Shown here: one piece after another, positions 32,289 through 42,097 of the stretch
How the letters are laid out: the number at the start of each line of letters is the position of its first letter
How positions within the stretch are numbered: the stretch's first letter is position 1
Assembly (NCBI GenBank): GCA_020073105.1
Contig: JAIQFW010000006.1
Span: forward strand, 1 to 42,878
Direction: 5' to 3'
DNA: 42,878 bases
Origin: Terriglobia bacterium
GTDB taxonomy: Bacteria; Acidobacteriota; Terriglobia; Terriglobales; Acidobacteriaceae
Notes under the pieces: generated by a model
The model's input: the letters and a program-made list of their open reading frames with translations, nothing else
Database searches by the model: none
Told to the model about the DNA's origin: nothing
Position numbers and translations under genes: made by a program

Positions 32289-32386
32289 ATCGCAGAGATC
32301 GCTGAGGATATGCAGAGTGGGCAGAGAAGATCGACTTCCTCCGCGTTCCCTGCGGTGCTTCTCGGCGTCCTCCGCGTTTAGAATCT
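32289..32386. repeat. CGCAGAG/CTCCGCG word inverted repeat before prmC
   Basis: Left arm CGCAGAGATCGCTGAGG and GCAGAGTGGGCAGAGAAG (32291-32328), right arm CTTCCTCCGCGTTCCCTGCGG and CTCGGCGTCCTCCGCGTTTA (32335-32380). Same family as 3380 and 6650. It ends eight bases before the prmC start. Confidence 0.7.
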
Positions 32387-32393
32387 GTAGGTC

Positions 32394-33257
32394 GTGCTCC
32401 TCAAAGACGTGCTCAAATCGGCCATCGACCACCTCACTGCCGCTGGTGTTGGCTCACCCCGCCTGAACGCTGAGACGCTGCTGATGTTCACCCTAAGCTG
32501 TGACCGAGCCTATCTCTATGCACACCCCGAACGTGATCTGAACCCTGAAGAACAAACCCGCTACCAAGAGGCCCTTGCCCAACGCGCACGGGGAGTTCCC
32601 GCTCAATACATCACCGGACATCAGGAATTCTGGGGCATGGACTTTCTCGTCTCGCCGGCAGTGCTCATTCCTCGCCCCGAAACCGAGCACGTGATCGAAA
32701 CCGTATTAGATCTGCTCCACAATGGAGGCCGGGCGTCCTCGGCCGGCGCGGAGTTGCGCATCGTGGATGTCGGCACGGGATCGGGTTGCATTGCGCTCGC
32801 GCTGGCCAAGGAATTGCCCCAGGCAGAAATTCACGCCACGGACATCTCTCGTCAGGCTCTTGAGATCGCCCGTGCCAACGCGGCCCGCCACCAGCTGGAG
32901 AATCGCGTTCAGTTTCAAGAGACCGACCTGTTACAAGGCCTCCCACTTGCGTACTTTGACTTCGTCGTCTCCAACCCGCCCTACGTAGGTGAGTCCGAGG
33001 CCGATCAGGTGCAACTTGAAGTTCGCAAGTTCGAGCCCCGAAATGCGGTCTTTGCCGGCCCCACCGGGCTGGAAGTCATTGAACACCTTGTCCCGCAGGC
33101 GCAAGCCGCCCTCAAACCCGGCGGCTGGCTGGTAATGGAGATCAGCGGAACCATTGCCGAGGGGGTGAAGCGGCTGCTCAAAAGCTGGGCCAATTTCCGT
33201 ATCGCGAACGACTTACAGGCCATTCCACGAATCGCTGTCGCGCGCCGGCCGGCCTGA
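32394..33257 (+). CDS. prmC: Release factor glutamine methyltransferase PrmC
   Basis: A 287-residue SAM-dependent methyltransferase that modifies the GGQ glutamine of release factors RF1 and RF2. The N-terminal helical domain precedes LIPRPETEHVIE, the SAM-binding VDVGTGSGCIALALAKE, ATDIS, and the catalytic NPPY (residues 194-197) in FVVSNPPYVGESE. The start is the GTG at 32394; no good ATG exists upstream. Residues 111-119 (GGRASSAGA) are encoded by a palindromic repeat inserted just before the SAM motif. Its substrate gene prfA is in the same window. Confidence 0.93.
   Translation: MLLKDVLKSAIDHLTAAGVGSPRLNAETLLMFTLSCDRAYLYAHPERDLNPEEQTRYQEALAQRARGVPAQYITGHQEFWGMDFLVSPAVLIPRPETEHVIETVLDLLHNGGRASSAGAELRIVDVGTGSGCIALALAKELPQAEIHATDISRQALEIARANAARHQLENRVQFQETDLLQGLPLAYFDFVVSNPPYVGESEADQVQLEVRKFEPRNAVFAGPTGLEVIEHLVPQAQAALKPGGWLVMEISGTIAEGVKRLLKSWANFRIANDLQAIPRIAVARRPA
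32724..32749. repeat. In-frame palindromic element inside prmC
   Basis: A 26-base unit starting GGAGGCCGGGCGTCCTC, identical at 25 of 26 positions to the reverse complement of the ligase copy at 29288-29313. It encodes the linker GGRASSAGA ahead of motif I, with the reading frame preserved. Confidence 0.85.
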
Positions 33258-33262
33258 TGCAG

Positions 33263-33287
33263 CAATTACTAGCTATGGTAGTAATTG
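33263..33287. promoter_or_regulatory. Hairpin upstream of the TonB receptor
   Basis: CAATTACTA (33263-33271) and TAGTAATTG (33279-33287) are perfect 9-bp arms with a seven-base centre. More CTAG and ATTACTACTA words follow to 33312. It could be an operator or an mRNA stem-loop; no regulator is identified. Confidence 0.45.
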
Positions 33288-33357
33288 GGGCTCTAGCATT
33301 ACTACTACTAGGTTCGAATTACGCCCTGCTCCTCCTCCCGGGCCAAAGGCCATCAAC

Positions 33358-35589
33358 ATGCAAAAACGTCTCGTCACCTTTCTGTTCGTACTTGCCGTAG
33401 CTTCCACCGCAATAGCCCAGACGGCCGTAGATGGTACCGTCCGGGGCATCGCCGGAAACGCCGTTGCCGGCGGTGCAGTGGTGTTGCAACGGGCGGAGGG
33501 CACGATTGCCCAGCAAACCACCACCGACGCTAACGGGAAATTCCGCTTTGCCGCCGTCGAAGCCGGCGCCTACATGCTAAAGACGGAAGCATCGGGCTTC
33601 TACCCGTCCAGCTACGATTTCATCCTGCGTGCCCGCCAGCCCGTCACCCTCGACGTAGAGATGCAACCGAAAGAAGCGACAAAACAAACGGTTGAGGTCA
33701 AGAGCGAGTACCTGACGGTGGATCCTGAGAAGACCGGCAGCTCCTACACTTTCGCACGACGAGACCTGGACGCCCTGCCCGAACCGCTCACCGAGACCAC
33801 CAACGGCCTGGTCAACAACCTTATGCCCGGCGCCAGCGACAGCCATGACGATTTCCTCGCGGTGCGGGGCACGGAGTTCTCGCTGCACGAGTTCATCAAT
33901 GGGGTCTCGTTCCTGGAGAACACCCAACCCCAGTTCAGCCCCGGTGTCAGCCCGCAGATTTTTGAAACTGTTGACCTGATGACCGGCGGTTTCACCCCCG
34001 AATACGGCAATCGCTTCGGAGGAGTCCTTGATATCACGACCCGCTCCGGGGCCGACCTGGGTGGACACGGTGACATCAATTTTCGCGGGGCGACACTGGA
34101 CAATTTTGATCTCAATGCCGACTACGGCGGGAAGAAAGGCAAGCTCGGCTACTACTTCTTTGTGGACGGATTCACCTCCGGCCGCTTTCTCGAACCACCG
34201 GAGCCCAAGGAACTCTACGATTTCGGCAAAGGTGGCCGGGCGGCCATGCAGTTCGACTGGCAGGCTAGCGCGCAGGACAACCTCAAACTCCTGCTGATGG
34301 GTGGGGGCGACAACTTCCAACAGCCGAACATTTCTGACGATCAGGACGTAGGCCGCGATGCGCAACGCCACCTGCGGCAGCAGACGGCGATACTTACCTG
34401 GTTGCACACCTTCTCGCCGGAAACCGTGTTGTCCACGTCGATTTACGAACGGGTCGGCTCCGATCGCGTGCTGCCCACGACCGATCCCATCACTCCGCTC
34501 TCCACCGCCTCGCGTTCCCCGCTGACGCTGGGAATCAAGAGCGACCTCTCGCACTACTGGCATGGACACCTGTTTAAGGCAGGGGTTGACCTCACCCGTC
34601 TGCGGGAGAATGAAAGTTTCTTCTTTGATAGCCGTGGCGACCCCGATGTCTTCCCTTCGTTCTCCGGCGGCCTGCTCGGCGGCGAGGCCAGCTTCTACGT
34701 TCAGGACCATTTCCCACTGTTTCGCGATTTCACCGTCGATCTCGGATTCCGCTATGACTATTTCGACCTGGTGAATGCCGACGGTCAGGTCAGTCCTCGC
34801 ATTGGGTTTGCTTATCACTTCCGCAAGACCAAGTCGGTGCTGCATGCTGCCTATAACCAATACTTCTCGCCACCACCCATCGAGTACTCGCTGCTCGCGA
34901 GTTTTATCGGCCACAATGCCGTTGATCCCGACCAGCGCGTGGGCAACGTCCGGCCCTATCGGCAGAATTACGTGGAGGCGGGATGGTCTCAGGAATTACA
35001 TCCCCGCATCAGCCTCGAGCTGAACGCCTATCTGCATAGCGGACGCGACAGCTTCGAGAACCACGAGATCAGCATCTCGCGTATCTTCGTGCCCATCAAC
35101 TTTCATGCCGCCCGATCGGAAGGACTGGAGCTGGTCTTGAACATGCGTCAACTGGAGAACCTGGGAATCACCGGCCGCTTCCAGTACGCCGCCTCCAAGA
35201 CATACTTCTACGGGCCGATCAGTGGAGGATTCGCGGGGGACGAGCCCTTGGATCCGGGCGAGCGAATTACTCCAGCCTTCGACCAGACCCACACCGGCAC
35301 CGCGCAGATCTTTTACCGCAACCGCTGGCGCAATTTCTGGGGAGGTAGTGCCATGCGTTATGGCAGCGGCACGATCATCGAAGGCGGGGCGCGCCTGCCG
35401 CAGCATTTCACCACTGACCTGGCTACCGGACTCACACTCTGGAACGCTGAGGCCCGCCGTCTTGATGCAGAATTCGACGTCACCAATGTCTCCAATAGCA
35501 TCTACCAGATCGCCAAAGAGAGCGAGGAGATTCCCATCCAGTACGCTCCTTCGCGCACTGTGGGTGGCAGCTTGAAGTTCCACTTCTAG
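33358..35589 (+). CDS. TonB-dependent receptor with N-terminal carboxypeptidase-regulatory-like domain
   Basis: A 743-residue outer-membrane receptor. Signal peptide 1-20 (RLVTFLFVLAVASTAIAQ). Residues 22-108 form a carboxypeptidase-D-regulatory-like domain (VDGTVRGIAGNAVAGGAVVL), a layout common in Acidobacteria and Bacteroidetes. The plug domain covers about 110-225 (VRGTEFSLHEFINGVSF, IFETVDLMTGGFTPEYGNRF, GGVLDITTRSG). The rest is a beta-barrel with aromatic strand ends, finishing RTVGGSLKFHF, the usual terminal phenylalanine. It imports a large or scarce ligand using TonB energy; the substrate is not evident. A terminator follows. Confidence 0.92.
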   Translation: MQKRLVTFLFVLAVASTAIAQTAVDGTVRGIAGNAVAGGAVVLQRAEGTIAQQTTTDANGKFRFAAVEAGAYMLKTEASGFYPSSYDFILRARQPVTLDVEMQPKEATKQTVEVKSEYLTVDPEKTGSSYTFARRDLDALPEPLTETTNGLVNNLMPGASDSHDDFLAVRGTEFSLHEFINGVSFLENTQPQFSPGVSPQIFETVDLMTGGFTPEYGNRFGGVLDITTRSGADLGGHGDINFRGATLDNFDLNADYGGKKGKLGYYFFVDGFTSGRFLEPPEPKELYDFGKGGRAAMQFDWQASAQDNLKLLLMGGGDNFQQPNISDDQDVGRDAQRHLRQQTAILTWLHTFSPETVLSTSIYERVGSDRVLPTTDPITPLSTASRSPLTLGIKSDLSHYWHGHLFKAGVDLTRLRENESFFFDSRGDPDVFPSFSGGLLGGEASFYVQDHFPLFRDFTVDLGFRYDYFDLVNADGQVSPRIGFAYHFRKTKSVLHAAYNQYFSPPPIEYSLLASFIGHNAVDPDQRVGNVRPYRQNYVEAGWSQELHPRISLELNAYLHSGRDSFENHEISISRIFVPINFHAARSEGLELVLNMRQLENLGITGRFQYAASKTYFYGPISGGFAGDEPLDPGERITPAFDQTHTGTAQIFYRNRWRNFWGGSAMRYGSGTIIEGGARLPQHFTTDLATGLTLWNAEARRLDAEFDVTNVSNSIYQIAKESEEIPIQYAPSRTVGGSLKFHF

Positions 35590-35617
35590 GAGCTCTAGTA
35601 ACGCGAGCCTTACCACC

Positions 35618-35649
35618 GGCGGGCCGATTCCCTGGCCCGCCAGTCTTTT
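35618..35649 (+). terminator. Intrinsic terminator after the TonB receptor
   Basis: GGCGGGCC (35618-35625) pairs with GGCCCGCC (35634-35641), perfect 8-bp stem, eight-base loop, followed by AGTCTTTTCC. Confidence 0.75.
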
Positions 35650-35710
35650 CCACACCAAGCGCAAAGACGGTGATAATCTTCGGACTCAGAACAAAGACTG
35701 AGAGGAGTAC

Positions 35711-36220
35711 TTGCTGTTCAATCTGCGAAGCATGCTCTGGGTCCTGGCGCTCATCTCATGTACTCGCGTGGCTTCGAGTCAGGAGACCGCGCGCCCCGAC
35801 TCTTCGGCAAAGGGCCCGAAAGTATGCGTGGCGGACCCGGCCAACAGCAGCATGCAGCCCATTTTCACCGACCGTTTGAAAGAGCATCTGGTCAGACACC
35901 TGCAGGAAGGAAAAGTGAACGCGTATAACGCGTACTCGGCCACGGTGTTGGCCACCCAGTTGGAGATCAGCGTCGCTAACAAGACCGTGATGCAGCGCGA
36001 GAAGTGCGACTATATGCTCTTGTTGGAAGTGGTAAAGACTGAAGCCCCGGAGGAAGGCCGGCTGGCGATTGATTTCGCTCTGTTCAAGAAGCACCAGCTT
36101 CCCAAAGCGGTGCTTCAGAACAAGGTCCTGGGAGCCGGGACCGACGACCCCACCGCCGCAGCACTAGCTGCTATTGACAACGTGGCGGCACAAATCCTGC
36201 GGTATCTCCCCAAGAAGTGA
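35711..36220 (+). CDS. Small lipoprotein of unknown function
   Basis: A 169-residue protein with a lipobox LISC at residues 14-17 after MLFNLRSMLWVLA. The TTG at 35711 is favoured over the ATG at 35732 because it supplies the basic residue and length needed for a lipoprotein signal, and GAGGAG lies just upstream at 35702-35707. The mature part has alternating strands (MQREKCDYMLLLEVVKTEAP, LAIDFALFKKHQLPKAVLQN) and a C-terminal helix. I do not recognise the family; the layout resembles small envelope lipoproteins with a periplasmic alpha/beta domain. Confidence 0.65.
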   Translation: MLFNLRSMLWVLALISCTRVASSQETARPDSSAKGPKVCVADPANSSMQPIFTDRLKEHLVRHLQEGKVNAYNAYSATVLATQLEISVANKTVMQREKCDYMLLLEVVKTEAPEEGRLAIDFALFKKHQLPKAVLQNKVLGAGTDDPTAAALAAIDNVAAQILRYLPKK

Positions 36221-36235
36221 ACATTGGCTAGACGC

Positions 36236-36272
36236 AAAAAAGCCAGGATGCCCTTGAGAAGCATCCTGGCTT
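36236..36272 (-). terminator. Intrinsic terminator for the minus-strand gene
   Basis: AAGCCAGGATGC (36240-36251) and GCATCCTGGCTT (36261-36272) form a perfect 12-bp stem. On the minus strand it is followed by TTTTTT. It may also halt the plus-strand lipoprotein transcript. Confidence 0.9.
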
Positions 36273-36285
36273 GCAATCGATTGCC

Positions 36286-37866
36286 TTACTGGCAACTCTT
36301 GAACTTGAACGAATTGATTCGCGTGCTCCAGTGGAACGCCCCCGTCGTCTTGATGTACTCGGTGGTAAACCAGAAGGTACAGTCATCCGCCGGATCGATT
36401 TGCATTGCGCTGTAATCGCCCCACCGATTGGAGGTGTTCTGCTGCACGCCCGTCCCCTTCACCACCGTCTTGGGGGATTCCATCTTGTTCTGTGGGTCTG
36501 TGGGAACCCTTCCCACATAGGCCACGCTGGGGTCCACCGCCGGACTCGACGCACTCACTCCCAGGGCAATGTCACCGTTCTTGTCCATGGCAATGCCGGG
36601 ACACCAGACGCTGATGCTGGCATGTTGGACCGTTCCCGCCTGGACCACCTTTGGGGTCTGGGGAGTCCGGATCTCGTACCAGCGGACCGCCGCCACTGCC
36701 GAGGACCCGCTTCCGGGCTTGACGGTATGGGCGGCCACCAGGGATTCGTGGTCCCCGAAGTTGCGATAGGCGAACCGGTACATCATGCGGTTCGGCAAAC
36801 TTGCGAGTTTTTCTCCCGGCGACGGCTGCGGAATACACGAGCGAATCTCATCCGGGCCGTTCACACAAATGAGCGTATAGTTCGGCACCCGGATGGCCGT
36901 CGGGCCGGTAAAGGTCGAGTTGGCTGGATTGACCCAATCCACATGGAACTTCCACATGTTGAGATGGGCGGTGTCAGCCCCCAGGCCGATGTAGTAGTTG
37001 GGGGACCCTGCTGGGGGAGGGGTGTTCCCATCCAAATCGCTGGGCAAGATCCCGAAGGTTGGGGAAGGTTTGTTGAAACACTGTAGTGTGGCTTTGTTTC
37101 CCGCAAGCATGCTGGCGCGGTCGGCGGCGCAGGCTTGGATCCCGTCATGACTGTTGCCGATGAATTCGTTGACCGACGAATAGTACCCATCCGGCCACAC
37201 AGCCCACTTGGGATAGTCCGGGAAATCGCTCGGCGGGGATGTGGCGAAGGCATAACGGTTGTAGCTTCCGGTGGCATCGCTGGAGGTTGATACGGCGATG
37301 CAGTACATGTAAGGTGTGCTGAACACGGGTTGCGAGACGAACCACCGCTGCGCCGCCTTGTCGTACAAGACGATCGGATCCCCGGAATTGCTGCTCTGAC
37401 AAGTACCGCCGAACCCGGACCAGAAAGCATTCCCCAAAACCGGCCCCAGGATGAGCGCTCCGGTGGCCTTGTCATACACGTTGTACCGGAGGTTTACCCA
37501 CTGCACGTATTGATTGCCCCCGACCGCTCCTTCGGTGTCCGGCGGGGCCACCGAATCTGCCGCCTGGCCATCGAAATTCAACAAGTTGATGGTCGAGACG
37601 TCAGGCAGGGTCTCCGTCTGAACGGCGGTGTCTTCACCCGGCAATTGCTTGATCACAGCATGCGAGCGCAGCTCGATCTCCCGGTTCTCGTACTTCTGGA
37701 CCGGCACCATTTTCGCCATGTCCCGCAACGGCAGTGATACATCGTGCTTGATTTCGTGGATCACCCGCACACTCCCCGCCTGTGCGGGAAGCGCCAGGCC
37801 AGTCAGACAAAAAACGATCGCGGCCAGTACTACACGAGCTAGTTTCTGAAAACGCAGTGTGCGCAT
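36286..37866 (-). CDS. Large secreted protein, probable beta-propeller
   Basis: A 526-residue protein with a signal peptide (MRTLRFQKLARVVLAAIVFC, TGLALPAQA). The mature sequence is rich in aromatic, Gly, Pro and Asp strands: VAPPDTEGAVGGNQYVQWVN, DPIVLYDKAAQRWFVSQPVF, RYAFATSPPSDFPDYPKWAV, YYIGLGADTAHLNMWKFHVD. The D-x-A-A-x-R-W strand pattern and repeated cysteines suggest a secreted beta-propeller, and close relatives are usually annotated only as hypothetical in Acidobacteria. AGGAGG precedes the ATG at 37866. A strong terminator ends the unit, so it is monocistronic. Confidence 0.75.
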   Translation of the reverse strand: MRTLRFQKLARVVLAAIVFCLTGLALPAQAGSVRVIHEIKHDVSLPLRDMAKMVPVQKYENREIELRSHAVIKQLPGEDTAVQTETLPDVSTINLLNFDGQAADSVAPPDTEGAVGGNQYVQWVNLRYNVYDKATGALILGPVLGNAFWSGFGGTCQSSNSGDPIVLYDKAAQRWFVSQPVFSTPYMYCIAVSTSSDATGSYNRYAFATSPPSDFPDYPKWAVWPDGYYSSVNEFIGNSHDGIQACAADRASMLAGNKATLQCFNKPSPTFGILPSDLDGNTPPPAGSPNYYIGLGADTAHLNMWKFHVDWVNPANSTFTGPTAIRVPNYTLICVNGPDEIRSCIPQPSPGEKLASLPNRMMYRFAYRNFGDHESLVAAHTVKPGSGSSAVAAVRWYEIRTPQTPKVVQAGTVQHASISVWCPGIAMDKNGDIALGVSASSPAVDPSVAYVGRVPTDPQNKMESPKTVVKGTGVQQNTSNRWGDYSAMQIDPADDCTFWFTTEYIKTTGAFHWSTRINSFKFKSCQ

Positions 37867-38141
37867 ATATCCTCCTCAGCTCAGTTGGAAGCAACTTGTT
37901 GGGCGAGACAAGAACCGCCCCTCGCCGCTGCTGGTTCGAGGTGCTACAACCGTCGTTCGCCGCTGCGGCGCTGTCCATCTGAGGAATCAGGACAGACTGA
38001 GCTGCCTGAACCCACAGGGTTTAGTGCCCCGCAGTATGCGATAGCCCTTATGGAGTGTCAATGGAGCCTTTTGGCCCACGGACCGGGCCAGGCCGGAGAA
38101 CTCAACGTCATCATCTGGGAGTTTCCCGCTTCCGCAGCGGA

Positions 38142-39584
38142 TCAGCCGACAAGGGGGCCGGGTTTGCTGACCGCGGGCTGGAGGTCTTCGATCTCGACCC
38201 AGTTTGTGGGATAGACACCGGTATAGCAGGCTGTGCAGTACGTCGTCTTCTCGCCATCTCCACAAGCCTTCCTGAGTCCATCGAGGGAGAGATAAGCGAG
38301 TGAATCGGCACCGACGAAGTTCCGGATCTCATCGATCGACTTGTTGGCAGCGATCAACTCCTTCTTGGAAGGTGTGTCCACGCCATAGAAGCAGGGTGAG
38401 ATGGTCGGCGGGCAGGAAATACGCAGATGGACTTCCTTGGCACCGGCGCCACGGACCATGCGCACAATCTTGCGGCTGGTAGTACCACGAACGATGGAAT
38501 CATCGATCAGCACCACCCGCTTGCCTTCGAGCAAACTGCGCACCGGATTCAGTTTCAGCTTCACTCCGAAGTCTCGAACGGTCTGCCGTGGCTCGATGAA
38601 CGTCCGCCCCACGTAATGGTTGCGGATCAGCCCGAAGCGGAACGGAATCCCGCTCTCGGCCGCGTAGCCCATGGCCGCAGTCACGCCGGAGTCAGGAACG
38701 GGAACCACGATGTCGGCCTCGGCAGGCGCTTCGCGAGCCAACTGCCGTCCCAGTTCTTCACGACTCTGCTGCACCGCCCTCCCGAAAACCAAGCTGTCGG
38801 GCCGCGAGAAATACACCTGCTCAAAGATGCAGCTGGATTGCTCTTGCGACGGGGAATAGAACCGCGACGTCATGCCCTCCGGACCGATCACGATCAGTTC
38901 CCCGGGCCTCACGTCGCGCTCGAACGTGGCGCCGATCAGATCAAACGCGCAGGTTTCCGATGCAAACACAATGGTGTCTTGCTTTTCTCCCGCTAGCGCG
39001 GGAATCCTTCCCATGGCCAAGGGGCGAAACCCGCGCGGATCACGCGCCGCAAATACCCGGTCGGGGCTGATCATGACCAGGGAGAATGCACCTTCAACTC
39101 GCCGCAGAGCATCCGCCATCGCTTCTGGCAGGGTCTGTTCCTTGGAAAGCGCGATCAGGTGCACAATGACTTCGGTGTCACTGTTGGTCTGGAAGATCGA
39201 ACCCTGGCTCTCGAGCCGGGCGCGGATCTCTGCCGCGTTCACCAGGTTCCCGTTATGCGCTAGCGCCATCATGCCCTTGTTGGATTGCACCATGATGGGC
39301 TGGGCATTGAGCAGGGCCGAATCCCCTGCGGTGGAGTAACGGGTGTGCCCGATGGCCAGTGAGCCGCGCAATTGATCCAGTACGTCGCCGCCAAAAATGT
39401 CGGCCACCAGGCCCATGGCCTTGTGCACGTGGAGGGTCATGCCATCGGAGGTCACGATGCCCGCCGATTCCTGGCCCCGATGTTGCAAGGCGTGCAGGCC
39501 AAGATAGGCAAGCTTCTCCGCTTCGGGATGGGCATAGATCGCGACCACCCCACACTCCTCACGAAATTTGTCGGAAGCTAGCAT
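38142..39584 (-). CDS. purF: PurF, amidophosphoribosyltransferase
   Basis: The committed enzyme of purine synthesis, making phosphoribosylamine from PRPP and glutamine. From the ATG at 39584 it has 480 residues and begins MLASDKFREEC, so autoproteolytic removal of ten residues would expose the catalytic cysteine, as in the Bacillus-type enzyme. The class II glutaminase domain shows HALQHRGQESAGIV; the PRPP loop is VVLIDDSIVRGTTSRKI. Cysteines in ETCAFD, RISCPPTISPCFYG, and YCTACYTG fit the Fe-S-containing subgroup. The frame extends to a TTG at 39638 that overlaps purL, but the propeptide length favours 39584. Confidence 0.95.
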   Translation of the reverse strand: MLASDKFREECGVVAIYAHPEAEKLAYLGLHALQHRGQESAGIVTSDGMTLHVHKAMGLVADIFGGDVLDQLRGSLAIGHTRYSTAGDSALLNAQPIMVQSNKGMMALAHNGNLVNAAEIRARLESQGSIFQTNSDTEVIVHLIALSKEQTLPEAMADALRRVEGAFSLVMISPDRVFAARDPRGFRPLAMGRIPALAGEKQDTIVFASETCAFDLIGATFERDVRPGELIVIGPEGMTSRFYSPSQEQSSCIFEQVYFSRPDSLVFGRAVQQSREELGRQLAREAPAEADIVVPVPDSGVTAAMGYAAESGIPFRFGLIRNHYVGRTFIEPRQTVRDFGVKLKLNPVRSLLEGKRVVLIDDSIVRGTTSRKIVRMVRGAGAKEVHLRISCPPTISPCFYGVDTPSKKELIAANKSIDEIRNFVGADSLAYLSLDGLRKACGDGEKTTYCTACYTGVYPTNWVEIEDLQPAVSKPGPLVG

Positions 39585-39634
39585 TTCTTTGCGACCTCTG
39601 CGGCTTTCTTCGTGACGGTTGCGGTCAAGGCTTT

Positions 39635-41965
39635 TCAATCTGCCGCTACCGCCTCAGTCCTCAAAGCTGTCTCCAGCGCATCTTCATAGGTGTCGCGCAG
39701 TTCGCTTACTGTCGCCGACACCACAATCCGGCCGTCCAGCTTGAGTTCCAATTGGTCAGAAACCGTTTCCCCGACCACGACCCGCGAGAGGCCGTATTTT
39801 ACCCCTATTTCTTGGATTCCCGGCAGGTTGCCCCGGTCGCAAGAGATCACCACCCGGCTGGCATCTTCGCCGAAGAGAACGAACTCCTCAGGCAGTCCCA
39901 GCGAATTCAGATCGACCTTCACCCCGACTTTTTTTGAGAAGGCCGACTCAGCCAGCGTGACTGCGATTCCGCCTTCCGCGCAGTCGTGAGCGGATTCGAC
40001 CAGCCCAGCTTTGATCATTTCAAGCAAAGCTGTTTGCAGCGCCGCCTCACGTTCCAGCTCCAGCGCGGGAGGAAATCCCCAAACCGACCCGAGCACTTCC
40101 TTGGCATATTCCGAAGAACCGAACTCTGATTGAGCGTCGACAAGATCACCGGGCTCAGAGGCGCGCAGCAGCACCACGGCATGCCCTGGCTCGCGGAAGT
40201 GTGGGAACACCGCTTTGTGAACATCTTCCAGAATGCCGACGACCCCCAGCACCGGGGTGGGATAGATGCCTTCGCCCAGGGTCTCGTTATAAAAGCTGAC
40301 ATTGCCGCCAGTGATGGGAATATCCAGCTCCTCGCAAGCTTTGGTGATGCCGTCCACCACCTGGGAAAACTGCCACATGATCGGCGGCTTCTCGGGATTG
40401 CCGAAGTTCAGGCAATTAGTCGCACCGACCGGTTTCGCTCCCGTGCAAGCTATGTTCCGCGCAGCTTCAGCAACCGCGTGCTTGGCTCCCAGCTGCGGAT
40501 CGAGGTAGCACCACCGCCCGTTGCCGTCCAGCGCCATGGCGAGGCCGCGGTTTGAACCCTTGATTCTGATAACACCGGCATCGCCCGCGCCCGGTCCTTC
40601 GACCGTGTTGGTCTGCACCATGTGATCGTATTGCTGCCACACACAGCGCTTGCCGCAGATGTTCGGGCTGGCCAGCAGGCGCTTCAGGTTCTCAGTGAAG
40701 CTCCCGGCCTTCGTGAGCCTTATGTTGTCGGGCATCTCCCTTGGAACCGGCGGCTCCCAGCGCTCAAGCGGACGGTTATAAAGAGGCGCGTCGTCGGTGA
40801 GCGCTTCGTTAGGAATCTCCGAGACGACTTTTCCATGCTCCAAAACCCGCATCTTGCCGTCCGGGGTCACGCGGCCGATCTCGACGGCATCCAAGCCCCA
40901 CTTCTCGAAGACGCGGAAGACTTCCTGCTCACGGCCCTTCTGCGCCACCAGCAGCATGCGCTCTTGCGACTCGCTCAGCATGATTTCATAGGGCGTCATG
41001 CCGGTTTCGCGCTGCGGAACGCGATCCAACTCGATCTCGATACCGACCTTACCGCGCCCGCCCATTTCACAGGTGGAGCAGGTCAAGCCCGCAGCGCCCA
41101 TGTCCTGGATACCAACGATGGCGCCGGTTTGCATGGCTTCGAGGCAAGCTTCGAGCAGCAACTTCTCAAGAAATGGATCACCGACCTGGACGTTGGGGCG
41201 CTTTGCTTCCGAGGCCGCACTGAACTCTTCGCTGGCCATGGTGGCGCCGTGGATGCCGTCCCGCCCGGTCTTTGAACCGACATAAATAACGGGATTGCCT
41301 TCCCCGGCAGCCCGGGCATAGAAAATCTGGTCGCGCCGTACCAGTCCCAGGGCGAAGGCATTGACCAGAGGATTCCCCGAATAGCAGGCTTCGAACTTGG
41401 TCTCGCCACCGAGATTGGGGACTCCAAAACAGTTGCCATAAGATGCGATCCCGCTGACCACACCTTCGAGCACAGAATGGTTCTTGTGAATCTCTGCTTG
41501 TGTGGGGACGGGTCTCTGACCCGTCCGGTCGCCGTTAGGCGACAGCGAGATTGGCCCAAACCTGAGCGAATCCATCACCGCGACCGGCCTCGCGCCCATC
41601 GTAAAAATGTCACGTAGAATGCCGCCGACCCCCGTCGCCGCGCCCTGAAACGGCTCGATGAACGATGGATGATTGTGCGACTCGATCTTGAAGGCACAGG
41701 CCCAGCCGTCGCCAATATCAATGATTCCCGCGTTCTCGCCGGGCCCTTGCACGACCAGCTTGCTGCGCGTGGGCAGCCGCTTCAGATGCACCCGGGAAGA
41801 TTTATAGGAGCAGTGCTCGCTCCACATCACGCTGAAGATGCCCAGTTCTGTGATCGTGGGCTCCCGCCCGCCCAGCAGTTGCTTGACCTTCTCGTATTCT
41901 TCCGGCGTGAGGCCGTGTTCCTGCACAAGCTCTGGGGTGATGGCAGCGGTAGCGGCGGTGGTCAT
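39635..41965 (-). CDS. purL: PurL, FGAM synthase II (small-subunit type)
   Basis: A 776-residue formylglycinamidine ribonucleotide synthase of the Bacillus type, which works with separate PurS and PurQ subunits, not encoded here. Conserved blocks include [67 protein letters not shown] and [13 protein letters not shown]. Compared with the usual LRFG-to-EGVVSGI spacing, an extra segment at residues 139-165 contains [13 protein letters not shown], encoded by a palindromic element. purF lies immediately downstream (51 bases) and is probably in the same operon. Confidence 0.96.
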   Translation of the reverse strand: MTTAATAAITPELVQEHGLTPEEYEKVKQLLGGREPTITELGIFSVMWSEHCSYKSSRVHLKRLPTRSKLVVQGPGENAGIIDIGDGWACAFKIESHNHPSFIEPFQGAATGVGGILRDIFTMGARPVAVMDSLRFGPISLSPNGDRTGQRPVPTQAEIHKNHSVLEGVVSGIASYGNCFGVPNLGGETKFEACYSGNPLVNAFALGLVRRDQIFYARAAGEGNPVIYVGSKTGRDGIHGATMASEEFSAASEAKRPNVQVGDPFLEKLLLEACLEAMQTGAIVGIQDMGAAGLTCSTCEMGGRGKVGIEIELDRVPQRETGMTPYEIMLSESQERMLLVAQKGREQEVFRVFEKWGLDAVEIGRVTPDGKMRVLEHGKVVSEIPNEALTDDAPLYNRPLERWEPPVPREMPDNIRLTKAGSFTENLKRLLASPNICGKRCVWQQYDHMVQTNTVEGPGAGDAGVIRIKGSNRGLAMALDGNGRWCYLDPQLGAKHAVAEAARNIACTGAKPVGATNCLNFGNPEKPPIMWQFSQVVDGITKACEELDIPITGGNVSFYNETLGEGIYPTPVLGVVGILEDVHKAVFPHFREPGHAVVLLRASEPGDLVDAQSEFGSSEYAKEVLGSVWGFPPALELEREAALQTALLEMIKAGLVESAHDCAEGGIAVTLAESAFSKKVGVKVDLNSLGLPEEFVLFGEDASRVVISCDRGNLPGIQEIGVKYGLSRVVVGETVSDQLELKLDGRIVVSATVSELRDTYEDALETALRTEAVAAD
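41506..41526. repeat. In-frame palindromic element inside purL
   Basis: GGACGGGTC, three bases, GACCCGTCC: a perfect 9-bp inverted repeat preceded by TGTGG, closely related to the ligase element at 28492. On the coding strand it encodes about TGQRPV inside an insertion in PurL. Confidence 0.85.
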
Positions 41966-42097
41966 GGGGAAACTCTATTGTCGCACGCCAGCGACGGATC
42001 ATCCATCACATACTGATGCCCCGACTGGTCTGAGCGTAGCGAAAAACCAATGGACTGGGGCCATGAGCCCTGCGTAAGCGCTATCACGTTCCAACTC

